The notes under the pieces were generated by a model. The model did no database searches. It was not told where the DNA came from and saw only the letters and a program-made list of their open reading frames with translations. Position numbers and translations under genes: made by a program. A DNA stretch of 64,000 nt from Methanocorpusculum sp. (lineage in GTDB: Archaea > Halobacteriota > Methanomicrobia > Methanomicrobiales > Methanocorpusculaceae). The stretch covers positions 1 to 64,000 of the forward strand of contig DALTWK010000006.1 of assembly GCA_029987115.1 (NCBI GenBank), given 5' to 3'. Positions 36,159 to 45,557 of this stretch are shown piece after piece. Positions within the stretch are counted from its first letter, which is position 1. The number at the start of each line of letters is the position of its first letter.

Positions 36159-36953
36159 ATGCTGGGAAAAGCAATCCGTCTGGAAAGAATCATTGACCGG
36201 GCTACCGGAAACGCCGTAATTGTTCCGCTAGATCATGGTATGTCGATGGGTCCGCTTCCAGGGCTGACTGACTTGAAAGATACAGTCACGAAAGTAGCAG
36301 CTGGCGGATGTACTGCTGTTCTCATGCATAAAGGAATGATTCCGTTTGGTCATCGCGGATGCGGACGGGATCTTGGATTAATTGTGCACTTATCCGCCGG
36401 AACATCCTACAGTGATAATCCCTCCTCCAAAGTAATTGTAACATCAGTAGAAGAGGCAATTTCCCTTGGGGCTGATGCGGTATCCATACATATCAATCTC
36501 GGAGGAGATACCGAAGCGGAGATGCTGAAAAATGCCGGTGAAATCTCCCGCAGTTGTGCGCAGTGGGGAATGCCGCTTTTGGCGATGGTGTACCCCAAAG
36601 GACGGAATTTGAAAGATCCTTATGATGTTGATGCTGTCAAAACCTGTGCACGGGTAGCAGCGGAGATAGGAGCCGATATTGTAAAAACTGTCTATACCGG
36701 AAATCCGGATACCTTCCATGAAGTTGTTCGCGGGGCACAGATTCCTGTGGTTATAGCCGGCGGTCCGAAGATCAATTCCGACTTTGACATGCTGACTATG
36801 GTTGCCGAATCGCTTGAAGCCGGAGGGAAAGGTGTCTCAATTGGAAGGAATATCTTCCAGCACCGGAATATTACCGGGATTACCAAAGCAGTTTCTGATT
36901 TGGTTCTTCACGGTGCCGATGTGGAAACCGCACTGAAAAATCTGCAACCATGA
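36159..36953 (+). CDS. aroA': 2-amino-3,7-dideoxy-D-threo-hept-6-ulosonate synthase
   Basis: 264 residues of the class I aldolase-like ADH synthase family: VPLDHGMSMGPLPGL near residue 24, LLAMVYPKGRNLKDPYD near 140, ADIVKTVYTGNPDTF near 170 (Schiff-base Lys) and IPVVIAGGPK near 193. It joins 6-deoxy-5-ketofructose 1-phosphate with aspartate semialdehyde, the first step of the archaeal shikimate route. It is the first gene of a seven-gene operon and overlaps the next gene by 4 bases. Confidence 0.94.
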   Translation: MLGKAIRLERIIDRATGNAVIVPLDHGMSMGPLPGLTDLKDTVTKVAAGGCTAVLMHKGMIPFGHRGCGRDLGLIVHLSAGTSYSDNPSSKVIVTSVEEAISLGADAVSIHINLGGDTEAEMLKNAGEISRSCAQWGMPLLAMVYPKGRNLKDPYDVDAVKTCARVAAEIGADIVKTVYTGNPDTFHEVVRGAQIPVVIAGGPKINSDFDMLTMVAESLEAGGKGVSIGRNIFQHRNITGITKAVSDLVLHGADVETALKNLQP

Positions 36954-37969
36954 TTCGTTTTTCCCGTACTCTGATTCGCACTGACTTGGCAGAAACAGAA
37001 AGCGAACGCAAGAATTTGATTGAATCAGCTCTAGAAGCAGGTTTCACGGATATCATCATCAGAAAAGAAGATGCGGCGCTTCAGTGCCTTGCACGTTTTA
37101 ATGCCCTGCTGATTGACGGAACAACAATCGAATATAACGGAAATCGAATCGGGACGCTCTTTACCATTACGAACCGCGAGTCACTTGAGGAGGTATATAC
37201 CTGCAAGGATTCTCTGATTCTTGCTGATATCGCTGACAGGGAAGTTATTCCACTTGAGAATCTTATCTCCCGTTTGCAGGAATCCGGACAGCAGCTCTAT
37301 GCCTGTGTCCGTTCCGTTGAAGAGTTCCATCTGGCACAGAAAATCATGGAGGTCGGTTGCGGAACAGCAGTTATTCTGAACACCGATGAAGAAGCAGTAC
37401 AGTACCGGAACAACGAACAGTTTCCGGTGGTTCCTCTGTATGAAGCGACCATAACCGCTGTAACGCCGATTCCTTTGGGCGACCGTGTCTGTATTGACAC
37501 CACCTCAATTCTGGGTCCTGAAGAAGGCATGCTGATTGGTTCCTCGTCTTCATGTCTCTTCCACGTATGTTCCGAGAACTTTTCTTCCGAGTATGCCGAT
37601 GCACGGCCGTTCAGAGTAAATGCCGGAGCAGTTCATTCATATGTGCTTCTTCCAGATGGAACTACAAAGTATTTGGCTGAACTGAAAGCAGGTTCTTCAG
37701 TTGCAGTAAGAAACAATAACGGAATCATCCGGGAAGTTGTTGTCGGGAGAGTCAAACTGGAACGCCGTCCGCTTCTTCTGATTGAGGCTGAATACTGCGG
37801 AACAACACATTCAGTCATCCTGCAGAATGCTGAAACCATCCGTCTTCTAACGCCAAAGGGACCGGTATCAGTTTCCCGTCTTCAATCGGGAGATATCGTT
37901 AATATCTGCCCAGACGAAGGGGGGCGGCACTTCGGTCACCGAATAGCAGAATCTGTTCTGGAAAAATGA
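36950..37969 (+). CDS. aroB': 3-dehydroquinate synthase, archaeal type II
   Basis: 339 residues of the AroB' family, unrelated to bacterial AroB. GDRVCIDTTSILGPEEGMLI near residue 177, PFRVNAGAVHSYVLLPDG near 220 and KYLAELKAGSSVAVRNNNG near 242 are conserved. It converts the ADH synthase product to 3-dehydroquinate by oxidative deamination and cyclisation, using NAD. It overlaps both neighbours by 4 bases, as is usual along this operon. Confidence 0.94.
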   Translation: MIRFSRTLIRTDLAETESERKNLIESALEAGFTDIIIRKEDAALQCLARFNALLIDGTTIEYNGNRIGTLFTITNRESLEEVYTCKDSLILADIADREVIPLENLISRLQESGQQLYACVRSVEEFHLAQKIMEVGCGTAVILNTDEEAVQYRNNEQFPVVPLYEATITAVTPIPLGDRVCIDTTSILGPEEGMLIGSSSSCLFHVCSENFSSEYADARPFRVNAGAVHSYVLLPDGTTKYLAELKAGSSVAVRNNNGIIREVVVGRVKLERRPLLLIEAEYCGTTHSVILQNAETIRLLTPKGPVSVSRLQSGDIVNICPDEGGRHFGHRIAESVLEK

Positions 37970-39264
37970 CGAAAATCTGTGCAGTAATCACCAGTCCCGA
38001 TGACATACCGGAAGCAAGAACCCAAGGTGCCGAGGCGTTTGAGTTCCGATTTGATTTATTCAGGGGAATTCCCGATGACTGGTCGTTTCTTTCCAATACG
38101 GAACTGACTATCGCTACCTTCCATTCTGCAGAAACAGAAGAACGGTGCCGGAAAGCACTGGATGCCGGTGCCGATTATCTGGACCTTGACATTTCCTCGA
38201 AACTTTGTGGCATGTTTCCGGGAAAGACTATCTGTTCCTATCACGATTTTTCCGGAACGCCCGATAAAGATACCATTCTCTCGCTGTATCAGAAACTTTC
38301 TCAGAACGGCATTCCGAAACTGGCATTCAAAGTACATACAGCAGAAGATCTTCTCAATCTTGCATATGCTGAAAGAACGATGAAATCCGCCGGAACTCCG
38401 TTCATCCTTATTGGAATGGGTGAATTGGGAATGGTTTCCCGTATCCGGTTTTCCTCTCTGGTAACCTACTGTTGCATATCTGAAGAGAAGAAAACTGCAG
38501 ATGGTCAGTTAACGGTTACCGCCATGCGAAAACTGGGACTGGAACCGGCAATCACCGGTCTTATCGGTAAACCGATAGCACACTCCCGCTCACCGGCGAT
38601 TCAGAATGCAGCGTTTTCTTCCGCAGGAATAAACGGCATCTATCTTCTTTTCTCCCTAGAAGAAGAGGAACTTCCGCTGGTGCCTGAACTGATACGAATG
38701 TATCAGATTCTCGGCTTGAATGTGACTATTCCTTACAAGGAAAAAATCATCCCGTATTTGTCTTCATTAAGCAGAGAAGCATCGGAAATCCATGCAGTAA
38801 ATACAATTACATCTGATCTTCACGGAGAAAATACTGATTGGATTGGTATAGAAGAAACGCTAGCTACGTATCAGGTAGCCGGGAAAAACGTTCTCGTTAT
38901 TGGTGCAGGCGGTGCAGCACGTGCAGTTCTTTTCTCCTTGAAAAAAGCAGGTGCTCATATTGCCATTATCAATCGCACGTATGAAAAAGCACAGAAACTT
39001 GCCGATGAGTTCGGTGCGGTGGCGATTCGGGTAGAGGATGTGTATGAAAGATATGATGTGGCTGTCAATGCATCCCCGGTCTGTCCGCTTAAGGATGTAC
39101 CTGCAGATACGGTTTTTGACATGAATTATCCGAATTCCGGCATACCATCAGCAATAACCGGAAAGACCATGTTGGTGTACCAGGGTGCTGAATCGTTTTT
39201 CATTTGGACTGGAAAGCGGCCGTCGATTGAGGCAATGGATTCAGCATATGAGGAGGCAGCATGA
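37966..39264 (+). CDS. AroD-AroE fusion: dehydroquinate dehydratase plus shikimate dehydrogenase
   Basis: 432 residues. Residues 1-190 are a type I dehydroquinase (FEFRFDLF near 25; KTICSYHDFSGTP near 87 with the catalytic His; PKLAFKVHTAED near 125 with the Schiff-base Lys). From about 196, GLIGKPIAHSRSPAIQNAAF opens the shikimate dehydrogenase, with LNVTIPYKEKIIPYL near 250 and the NADP motif VIGAGGAARAVLFSLKKAG near 310. Two successive steps are thus on one chain. The fusion of these two domains is known in plants and some microbes. 4-base overlaps join it to aroB' and aroK. Confidence 0.93.
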   Translation: MTKICAVITSPDDIPEARTQGAEAFEFRFDLFRGIPDDWSFLSNTELTIATFHSAETEERCRKALDAGADYLDLDISSKLCGMFPGKTICSYHDFSGTPDKDTILSLYQKLSQNGIPKLAFKVHTAEDLLNLAYAERTMKSAGTPFILIGMGELGMVSRIRFSSLVTYCCISEEKKTADGQLTVTAMRKLGLEPAITGLIGKPIAHSRSPAIQNAAFSSAGINGIYLLFSLEEEELPLVPELIRMYQILGLNVTIPYKEKIIPYLSSLSREASEIHAVNTITSDLHGENTDWIGIEETLATYQVAGKNVLVIGAGGAARAVLFSLKKAGAHIAIINRTYEKAQKLADEFGAVAIRVEDVYERYDVAVNASPVCPLKDVPADTVFDMNYPNSGIPSAITGKTMLVYQGAESFFIWTGKRPSIEAMDSAYEEAA

Positions 39265-40097
39265 AAGGATACGGGGAAGCAGGCGGCGCACTGTCGGTTG
39301 TAAATGCCATAGCATGCGGATTCGGTGCGGCGTTCGGCATCAGCCTTTCCACCAAAGCAACAGCGGAACTGAGTGAGGATGATGAATTTTCTCTTTCCAT
39401 CAATGGAAGAGAAAGCAGTACCGTACTTGTCAAAGAGCTGTTTCGCGAACTGGTTCCATTACTGCCGGAAGAATGCCGCGGGGTGCATGTGGAAACGGTA
39501 TCTGATATTCCGCCATCCGTTGGTCTCAAAAGCAGCAGTGCTGCATCCAATGCCATCCTTCTTGCAATGATTCATGCCGCTGATGTTGCCACCTCTCCGA
39601 TAGATCTTATCCGCATGGGATGCCGTGCTTCGATTAAGGCAGGCGTAAGCATCACCGGAGCTTTCGATGATGCCTGTTCTTCCTTATTCGGCGGTCTTGT
39701 TCTTACAGATAATACCCGCATGGAAATTCTTCAGGAAAGACCGATGCCGGAAAACTATGAAGCAGTAATCTGCATTCCGGAAGACAGTCAACGTCAGTTT
39801 TCTGCCGACCGTTTTAGAATGCATGCTGATGAAATGCAACGGATTTTTCAGACAGCAGAATCCGGAGACATCTTCTCTGCAATGTACGAAAATGGACGCA
39901 TTGTTGGTTCCGTTTCAGGAATTGGGGCCGAAATTGCCGATGCTGCTATCAGAGCCGGTGCAGTTACAGCAGGCATTTCCGGTGCCGGTCCGGCTGTTGG
40001 AATTCTCGTTCAAAAAGACAATCTGGATTCGATTTTTTCTGCATTTTCAGAATGGAATTGTTTCCATTGTTCCATTAGAAATAAAGGGGTAATATGA
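39261..40097 (+). CDS. aroK: Archaeal shikimate kinase (GHMP family)
   Basis: 278 residues of the GHMP kinase superfamily, the archaeal replacement for bacterial AroK. GYGEAGGALSVVNAIACGFG starts the protein; the ATP loop is SVGLKSSSAASNAILLAM near residue 90; GAFDDACSSLFGG near 134 and ISGAGPAVGIL near 241 complete the GHMP pattern. It phosphorylates shikimate at O3. Fourth gene of the aro operon, with 4-base overlaps on both sides. Confidence 0.94.
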   Translation: MKGYGEAGGALSVVNAIACGFGAAFGISLSTKATAELSEDDEFSLSINGRESSTVLVKELFRELVPLLPEECRGVHVETVSDIPPSVGLKSSSAASNAILLAMIHAADVATSPIDLIRMGCRASIKAGVSITGAFDDACSSLFGGLVLTDNTRMEILQERPMPENYEAVICIPEDSQRQFSADRFRMHADEMQRIFQTAESGDIFSAMYENGRIVGSVSGIGAEIADAAIRAGAVTAGISGAGPAVGILVQKDNLDSIFSAFSEWNCFHCSIRNKGVI

Positions 40098-41335
40098 AGG
40101 TTTTTTTCTCATCTCTGAATGGGTTTCTTAGGGCCCCGGCATCCAAGAGTCTGACACACCGTTCCTATTTACTGGCAATGCTTTCAGAAGGAGTCTCTGT
40201 TATAGAAAATCCTCTTGTTTCCGAGGATACTGAAGGCACCCTGAAAGCGGTCCAGCAGTTCGGTGCAGCGGTTAAAAAAACTGATAACATGGTTACGATT
40301 GCCGGTGGAACACTGCATTCACCTGACGAAGAGATTAACTGCGGAAATTCCGCATCGACTATGAGAATGCTTGCCGGAATTGCTGCACAGTCTGAAGGAT
40401 GTGTGAGGTTCACCGGTGATGATTCCCTCAAAAATCGCCCGATGCAGCCGCTTCTTTCCGCATTGTCTTCTGCAGGTGTATCTGTTGAATCCTATGATGG
40501 TTATGCTCCGTTTTCCGTAACCGGACCTATGAAACAGCAGGAGATTGCTATTTCCGCAGAACTTTCATCGCAGTTTATTTCCGGTCTGATGCTTGGAGCT
40601 CCCCGCACTGGTCTTACTATCACCTTCACAACACCGGCAGTATCGAAGCCCTATCTTGAGATGACAGCCCGCATGATGGAATTGTTCGGTGCAGAAGTCA
40701 GACGGAAGAATACCGGTTATTTCGTGAAGAAAGGAGCATATCGTGCCCGAAGAATCACAGTGCCCGGGGATTATTCCTCTGCATCGTATCTGCTTGCAGC
40801 AGGGGTGCTCACCGGAAAGGTAACCGTAACCGGGTTGAATCCGGGAAGTTTCCAGGGAGATACAGCAGTAATTACTTATCTTGCAGAATTCGGTGCAAAA
40901 TTATCCATTTCAGGAGAGTCAGTAACGGCCGAGAAAAGCTCTCTCTATGGTGTATCTCTGGACCTGACTGATACACCCGATCTCTTCCCGATTCTTGCTG
41001 TTTGTGCTGCATTCGCTAAAGGTACCTCGACATTTTCCGGTATTTCACGTATCCGGACGAAGGAATCTGACCGTGTCGCCGCAGTAACAGCATTCCTTAA
41101 AGCAATGGGAGCAGATATTAGTATAGATGCGGATGATACATGCATCATCCGTGGCGGAATAGCACTGCACGGTGCAAAGGTTTCTTCTGCAGGAGATCAC
41201 CGGATTGCCATGGCTGCATGCATCGCAGGACTTGCAGCGGATGGTTGTACGGAAATAGATGATATTTCCTGCACTGCCGTGTCGTATCCGTCATTTCTGC
41301 AGGATATCAGAAACCTGGGGGCAAAACTAGAATGA
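40094..41335 (+). CDS. aroA: EPSP synthase
   Basis: 413 residues. APASKSLTHRSYLLAMLSEG near residue 14, CGNSASTMRMLAGI near 83, DDSLKNRPMQPLLSAL near 111, and RIRTKESDRVAAV near 318 match 3-phosphoshikimate 1-carboxyvinyltransferase. The usual GNAGT motif reads GNSAS here, a modest departure in a residue group that lines the PEP site. It adds PEP to shikimate-3-phosphate. In the operon between aroK and aroC, with 4-base overlaps. Confidence 0.95.
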   Translation: MKVFFSSLNGFLRAPASKSLTHRSYLLAMLSEGVSVIENPLVSEDTEGTLKAVQQFGAAVKKTDNMVTIAGGTLHSPDEEINCGNSASTMRMLAGIAAQSEGCVRFTGDDSLKNRPMQPLLSALSSAGVSVESYDGYAPFSVTGPMKQQEIAISAELSSQFISGLMLGAPRTGLTITFTTPAVSKPYLEMTARMMELFGAEVRRKNTGYFVKKGAYRARRITVPGDYSSASYLLAAGVLTGKVTVTGLNPGSFQGDTAVITYLAEFGAKLSISGESVTAEKSSLYGVSLDLTDTPDLFPILAVCAAFAKGTSTFSGISRIRTKESDRVAAVTAFLKAMGADISIDADDTCIIRGGIALHGAKVSSAGDHRIAMAACIAGLAADGCTEIDDISCTAVSYPSFLQDIRNLGAKLE

Positions 41336-42417
41336 ATACTATAGGAACAGCTCTTCGTCTTACTATCTTCGGAGCAAGTCATGACGCCTTCGTCGGTTGT
41401 ATACTTGACGGTCTGCCGGCAGGATATCCTGTCCGGGAGGAAATAATTGAACAGGATCTGAATCTCCGGCGCCCTGCACCTGGTATCGGAACCGCTCGCA
41501 CAGAAGCCGATATTCCGGCAATATCTGGTCTGAAAAACGGCATGACCACCGGTGCTCCTGTTGTCATCACTTTTGCAAATGAGAATTTCAATGATGCAGA
41601 ATATGAGGAACTGAAAAATATTCCGCGTCCGGGTCATGCTGACTATCCTGCCTACTGTAAGTTCGGACCGAACTATGATTTGCGGGGCGGAGGACAGTTC
41701 TCAGGACGAATGACTACGCCGCTGGTTGCAGCAGGAGCGGTTCTCCGTGATTTTCTCTTTACTATGGGAATTACCGTTGGTTCCTATGTAAAACGGGTCG
41801 GAAACGTTGTCGATACCGGAGAATACCGTACGCAGGATATTATTCGGCTCTCACGGACCAATCCGCTTCGTGCAATGACTGGAGAACTGGAACTGCAGAT
41901 GAAAGCGGAAATCCTGGCCGCAAAGTCAGAAGGAGACAGTGTCGGCGGGGAAGTCCGCTGTGTTGCAGCAGGTATACCTCCAGGTCTTGGGGAGCCGTTC
42001 TTTGATACGCTCGATGGAGAGATAGCAAAGGCGGTCTTTGCCGTTCCAGGTGTAAAAGGAATATCATTTGGTGCCGGATTTGAGGCAGCCTCTATGCGTG
42101 GGTCGGAAAATAATGATGCCTATCATTTCGGAAACGGCGGCTATGTCTGTAAAGAATCAAATCATTCCGGTGGTGTTCTCGGCGGCATGGCTGACGGTTC
42201 ACCTCTGGAGTTCTCGGTGGCATTCAAACCGACGCCGTCAATTGCCCGTCCGCAGAATTCCGTTAATCTGATGACGCAGTCGGATGCAGAACTCCACATT
42301 CATGGAAGGCACGATCCCTGCATTGCTGTACGCGGAGCTATCGTAATTGAAGCGGTTACTATCGTGACGCTGGCAGACTTAGTTCTTCGAGGAGGAATCC
42401 ATGTCCAGACTCGATGA
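41332..42417 (+). CDS. aroC: Chorismate synthase
   Basis: 361 residues. Signature segments are FGASHDAFVGCILDGLPAG near residue 13, RPGHADYPAYCKFG near 102, DLRGGGQFSGRMT near 118, SNHSGGVLGGMADGSPLEF near 275 and RHDPCIAVRGAIVIEA near 325. It eliminates phosphate from EPSP using reduced FMN. The 3' end overlaps the chorismate mutase gene by 17 bases. Confidence 0.96.
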   Translation: MNTIGTALRLTIFGASHDAFVGCILDGLPAGYPVREEIIEQDLNLRRPAPGIGTARTEADIPAISGLKNGMTTGAPVVITFANENFNDAEYEELKNIPRPGHADYPAYCKFGPNYDLRGGGQFSGRMTTPLVAAGAVLRDFLFTMGITVGSYVKRVGNVVDTGEYRTQDIIRLSRTNPLRAMTGELELQMKAEILAAKSEGDSVGGEVRCVAAGIPPGLGEPFFDTLDGEIAKAVFAVPGVKGISFGAGFEAASMRGSENNDAYHFGNGGYVCKESNHSGGVLGGMADGSPLEFSVAFKPTPSIARPQNSVNLMTQSDAELHIHGRHDPCIAVRGAIVIEAVTIVTLADLVLRGGIHVQTR

Positions 42418-42679
42418 ATATCGTGCTGAAATCGCAGAAATCGATGAGAAAATCATCACTCTCATCGCAGAACGAAATGCGGTTGCACGAAAAATCGGAA
42501 AGGAAAAACAGCAGCTTGGAATGCCTGTTATTGTGCCTGATGTTGAGGAAAAAGTGGAAAAACGCTACAAAAAATCCGCTGAAAATCACGGGGTAAGCGA
42601 GGGTACGGCATCAGTGATTGCACGCGCTGTAATTGATGAAGCAGTGGCAATTCAGCAGGAATCCTCTGCATATCACTAA
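42401..42679 (+). CDS. aroQ: Chorismate mutase (AroQ class)
   Basis: 92 residues, all helical: LDEYRAEIAEIDEKIITLIA, then ERNAVARKIGKEKQ, and DVEEKVEKRYKKSAENHG. This is a stand-alone AroQ domain with the conserved Arg, Lys and Glu active-site positions in the usual places. It makes prephenate for phenylalanine and tyrosine. Last gene of the aro operon; a second ATG at 42414 is in another frame and is not used. Confidence 0.9.
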   Translation: MSRLDEYRAEIAEIDEKIITLIAERNAVARKIGKEKQQLGMPVIVPDVEEKVEKRYKKSAENHGVSEGTASVIARAVIDEAVAIQQESSAYH

Positions 42680-42706
42680 AATTTTCATTTTTTGTTCTTT
42701 TTTTGC
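42680..42706 (+). terminator. T-rich terminator of the aro operon
   Basis: Repeated T-runs (TTTTCATTTTTTG, CTTTTTTTGC) directly after the aroQ stop, without a strong hairpin. This is the usual form of an intrinsic archaeal terminator. Confidence 0.5.
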
Positions 42707-42724
42707 AAATTTTCTCCTGAAATC

Positions 42725-42734
42725 TTTAAATATA
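42725..42734 (+). promoter_or_regulatory. TATA box for mat-hisG-hisA-hisB
   Basis: TTTAAATATA centred about 37 bases before the mat ATG at 42767, predicting a start near 42756 and a very short leader. Confidence 0.6.
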
Positions 42735-42766
42735 AAAAAATCAGATTATTTAGAAGTGATTAAAAA

Positions 42767-43984
42767 ATGAAGAGAAATATCAGCATTTCTCATCTTGTTC
42801 AGACACCGATTGAAAAACAGCGTGTCGAACTTGTAGAACGTAAGTGTATCGGACACCCTGACAGTTTAGCAGACGGTGTTGCAGAAGCAGTGTCCCGTGC
42901 ACTCTGCAAGGAATATATGGAAGAACTTGACGGAGTCGTTCTTCACCACAACACTGACCAGGGAGAAGTTGTTGCAGGTCAGTCCGCACCTGCATTCGGC
43001 GGAGGAAAAGTCATTAAGCCGATATACTTCCTTCTGACCGGCCGTGCAACCAAGCAGTTCGGCGAGAAGACCTTTGCAACCGATACGATTGCAGTAAAAG
43101 CAGCTCGCGACTACTTACGCGAAACCATTCCGACTTTCAATATGGAAAATGATGTTATTGTTGACTGCCGTATGGGTGAAGGTTCCACCGATCTGCAGGA
43201 TGTCTTCAATACTAAGAAAAGCCACACTGTAATCCCAAGAGCAAATGATACCTCATTCGGTGTTGGTCATGCACCATTCTCTGAAGTTGAAAATATCATC
43301 CTTACCCTTGACAAATACATCGCTGAGGAGTTCAGACCGAAACACCCGGCTCTTGGATACGATATCAAGCTCATGGGAATGCGTGACATCAACACTATCA
43401 ATATCACTGTTGCCGCTGCAATGGTTGACCGCTACTGCTCATCCATTGAAGACTATGTTGAAGTGAAAGAAGCAATGGTTGAAGACTTCACCGCAGTTGC
43501 AAAGAAACTCACTTCCCGCAAGGTTAAGATTGCTGTTAACACCGCAGATATCATCAAGAAGAAACACCAGTCTGTCTTCCTTACCGTTAATGGTACCTCT
43601 GCAGAAATGGGCGACGACGGTTCTGTCGGACGTGGAAACCGCTGCAACGGTCTTATCACTCCAAACAGACCGATGTCTATGGAGGCAACTTCCGGAAAGA
43701 ATCCGATTAACCACATTGGAAAGATTTACAACCTCTTATCTACTGAGATTGCAAAGGAATGCTGCCAGAAAGTTGACGGCGTCGAGGAAATGTATGTCCG
43801 CATTCTTTCTCAGATTGGTCAGCCGATTGACCACCCGCACGTTGCCAGTGTTCAGTGCATAACCAAACGCGGTTACAGCTACAAAGACTTTGCACCGGAA
43901 ATTGAAGAGATTGTCGACAAACGCCTTGAAAACATCACTGACATTACCAAACTCGTCATTGACGGAACGCTAAAGACCTTCTAA
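42767..43984 (+). CDS. mat: Archaeal S-adenosylmethionine synthetase
   Basis: 405 residues of the archaeal MAT family. VERKCIGHPDSLADGVAEAV near residue 24, VLHHNTDQGEVVAGQSAPAFGG near 61, DFTAVAKKLTSRKVKIAVN near 241 and GRGNRCNGLITPNRPMSMEA near 288 are characteristic. It makes SAM from methionine and ATP, feeding methyltransferases and the radical SAM enzymes whose by-products the pair at 14796-16774 recycles. It heads a transcript with three histidine genes; hisG starts one base after its stop. Confidence 0.96.
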   Translation: MKRNISISHLVQTPIEKQRVELVERKCIGHPDSLADGVAEAVSRALCKEYMEELDGVVLHHNTDQGEVVAGQSAPAFGGGKVIKPIYFLLTGRATKQFGEKTFATDTIAVKAARDYLRETIPTFNMENDVIVDCRMGEGSTDLQDVFNTKKSHTVIPRANDTSFGVGHAPFSEVENIILTLDKYIAEEFRPKHPALGYDIKLMGMRDINTINITVAAAMVDRYCSSIEDYVEVKEAMVEDFTAVAKKLTSRKVKIAVNTADIIKKKHQSVFLTVNGTSAEMGDDGSVGRGNRCNGLITPNRPMSMEATSGKNPINHIGKIYNLLSTEIAKECCQKVDGVEEMYVRILSQIGQPIDHPHVASVQCITKRGYSYKDFAPEIEEIVDKRLENITDITKLVIDGTLKTF

Positions 43985-43985
43985 T

Positions 43986-44846
43986 ATGACAAAAATACGT
44001 TTGGCAATCCCGAACAAGGGACGGATTGCAGAACCAATCAATGAACTCATGACGAAAGCGGGCATTCACGTCCGGATGACCGCTTCCCGTCAACTCGTTG
44101 CAGGGACCAATGATCCCTCCATCGACATCCTTTTTGTACGCCCGATTGATATTCCGGAATATGTTGCCAAGGGTGTTGCCGATATTGGCATCACTGGACT
44201 TGACATGGTTGCAGAACGTGGTTCTCCGGTTACTCCGATTCTCGACCTGAACTTCGGCAAAGCAACGCTGGTAGTTGCTGTGCCGGAAGATTCTCCAATA
44301 AAGACTATTTCCGATTTGAAAGGCTTGCGGATTGCAACGGAATTCCCGGGAATCTGCAAACGCTACTTTGAAGAACAGGGTGTCGATGTTACTATTGTAG
44401 AAGTGTCTGGTGCCTGTGAAGCCGCTCCGCAGCTCGGCGTTGCAGATGCAATTGCAGACCTTACCTCGAGCGGAACAACGCTTGTCATCAACAAACTGAG
44501 AATTATTACAGAGATTCTGGTAAGCACAACCAATGTTATTGCAAACGAACAGTCTCTCAATGACAAGAAAGAAAAAATTGACGAAATCATTCTTGCCTTT
44601 GAAAGCGTTCTTGCAGCATCGGGAATGTGCTATTTGATGCTGAATGTTTCCCGTGAGAAACTCACTGATATCGAGAAGTTGATTCCCGGTCTGGGCGGTC
44701 CGACCATTATGGACATTGCCGGTTCTACATCAGTTTCGTTACATGCGGTAGTACCGTCCGACAAGGTATATCAGCTCATTAATCAGCTAAAGAATGCCGG
44801 AGCTCACGACATTCTTGTCCTTGATATTACCAGGATGGTCCGCTGA
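43986..44846 (+). CDS. hisG: ATP phosphoribosyltransferase, long form
   Basis: 286 residues. IRLAIPNKGRIAEPINELM at the start, DIGITGLDMVAERG near residue 62, ADAIADLTSSGTTLVINKL near 153 and the C-terminal ACT-like regulatory domain (VPGLGG-type IPGLGGPTIMDIAG near 234, YQLINQLKNAGAHDILVLDI) identify long-form HisG, which works alone without HisZ and is feedback-inhibited by histidine. First step of histidine synthesis. Confidence 0.95.
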   Translation: MTKIRLAIPNKGRIAEPINELMTKAGIHVRMTASRQLVAGTNDPSIDILFVRPIDIPEYVAKGVADIGITGLDMVAERGSPVTPILDLNFGKATLVVAVPEDSPIKTISDLKGLRIATEFPGICKRYFEEQGVDVTIVEVSGACEAAPQLGVADAIADLTSSGTTLVINKLRIITEILVSTTNVIANEQSLNDKKEKIDEIILAFESVLAASGMCYLMLNVSREKLTDIEKLIPGLGGPTIMDIAGSTSVSLHAVVPSDKVYQLINQLKNAGAHDILVLDITRMVR

Positions 44847-45557
44847 ATGCAGATTCTTCCGGCTGTCGATATTTTGTCGGGACGGTGCGTCCAGCTCGTC
44901 GGCGGAGACAGATCCACGGCCAAAGAATACGGGACTCCGCTGGAAAATGCCCTCCGATGGATTGATGCTGGTGCATCTGCACTTCATGTCGTCAATTTGG
45001 ACGGGGCATTTTCCGCAAGTTCGGTAAATGTTTCCTGCATCCAGGAAATCCTTTCTGAAACCGATGTTTTCTGTGAAGTCGGCGGCGGTATCCGCAGCAT
45101 TGCCGATGCCAAAGGATGGCTTGACGCAGGAGTATCCCGCATAATTATCAGTACCTTTGCGGTGCAGAACCCGCAGGCAATTGCTGAACTTGCCGGCGAA
45201 TATGGTTCTGAACGCATCATGGCAGGAATTGATGCCCGGGGGACATCTGTTTCGGTAGCCGGATGGACAAAAGATGCAGGAAATTATCTGGACTGGGCAC
45301 GTAGGTTTGAAGAACTCGGTGCTGGGTCGCTTCTTTATACCAATATTGATGTTGAAGGACAGGAGAAGGGAATCAATCCTGAACCGGTGAAAAACCTTCT
45401 TGATGCAGTCAGCATTCCTGTCATCATCTCAGGAGGCATCACCTCAAAAGCAGATGTAGTTTGTCTGCGGAACCTTGGAACAGCAGGCATCGTTCTCGGA
45501 TCCGCTCTGTATAGCGGAAAGATAACCCTGAAAGAAGCAATGGAGCAAAAAGAATGA
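44847..45557 (+). CDS. hisA: ProFAR isomerase
   Basis: 236 residues, a TIM barrel. LPAVDILSGRCVQLVGG at the start (catalytic Asp), LHVVNLDGAFS near residue 46, CEVGGGIRSIADAKGWLDAG near 73, ILYTNI-like SLLYTNIDVEGQEKG near 156 (second catalytic Asp) and VIISGGITSKADV near 190. It isomerises ProFAR to PRFAR in histidine synthesis. Adjacent to hisG without a gap and overlapping hisB by 4 bases. Confidence 0.95.
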   Translation: MQILPAVDILSGRCVQLVGGDRSTAKEYGTPLENALRWIDAGASALHVVNLDGAFSASSVNVSCIQEILSETDVFCEVGGGIRSIADAKGWLDAGVSRIIISTFAVQNPQAIAELAGEYGSERIMAGIDARGTSVSVAGWTKDAGNYLDWARRFEELGAGSLLYTNIDVEGQEKGINPEPVKNLLDAVSIPVIISGGITSKADVVCLRNLGTAGIVLGSALYSGKITLKEAMEQKE

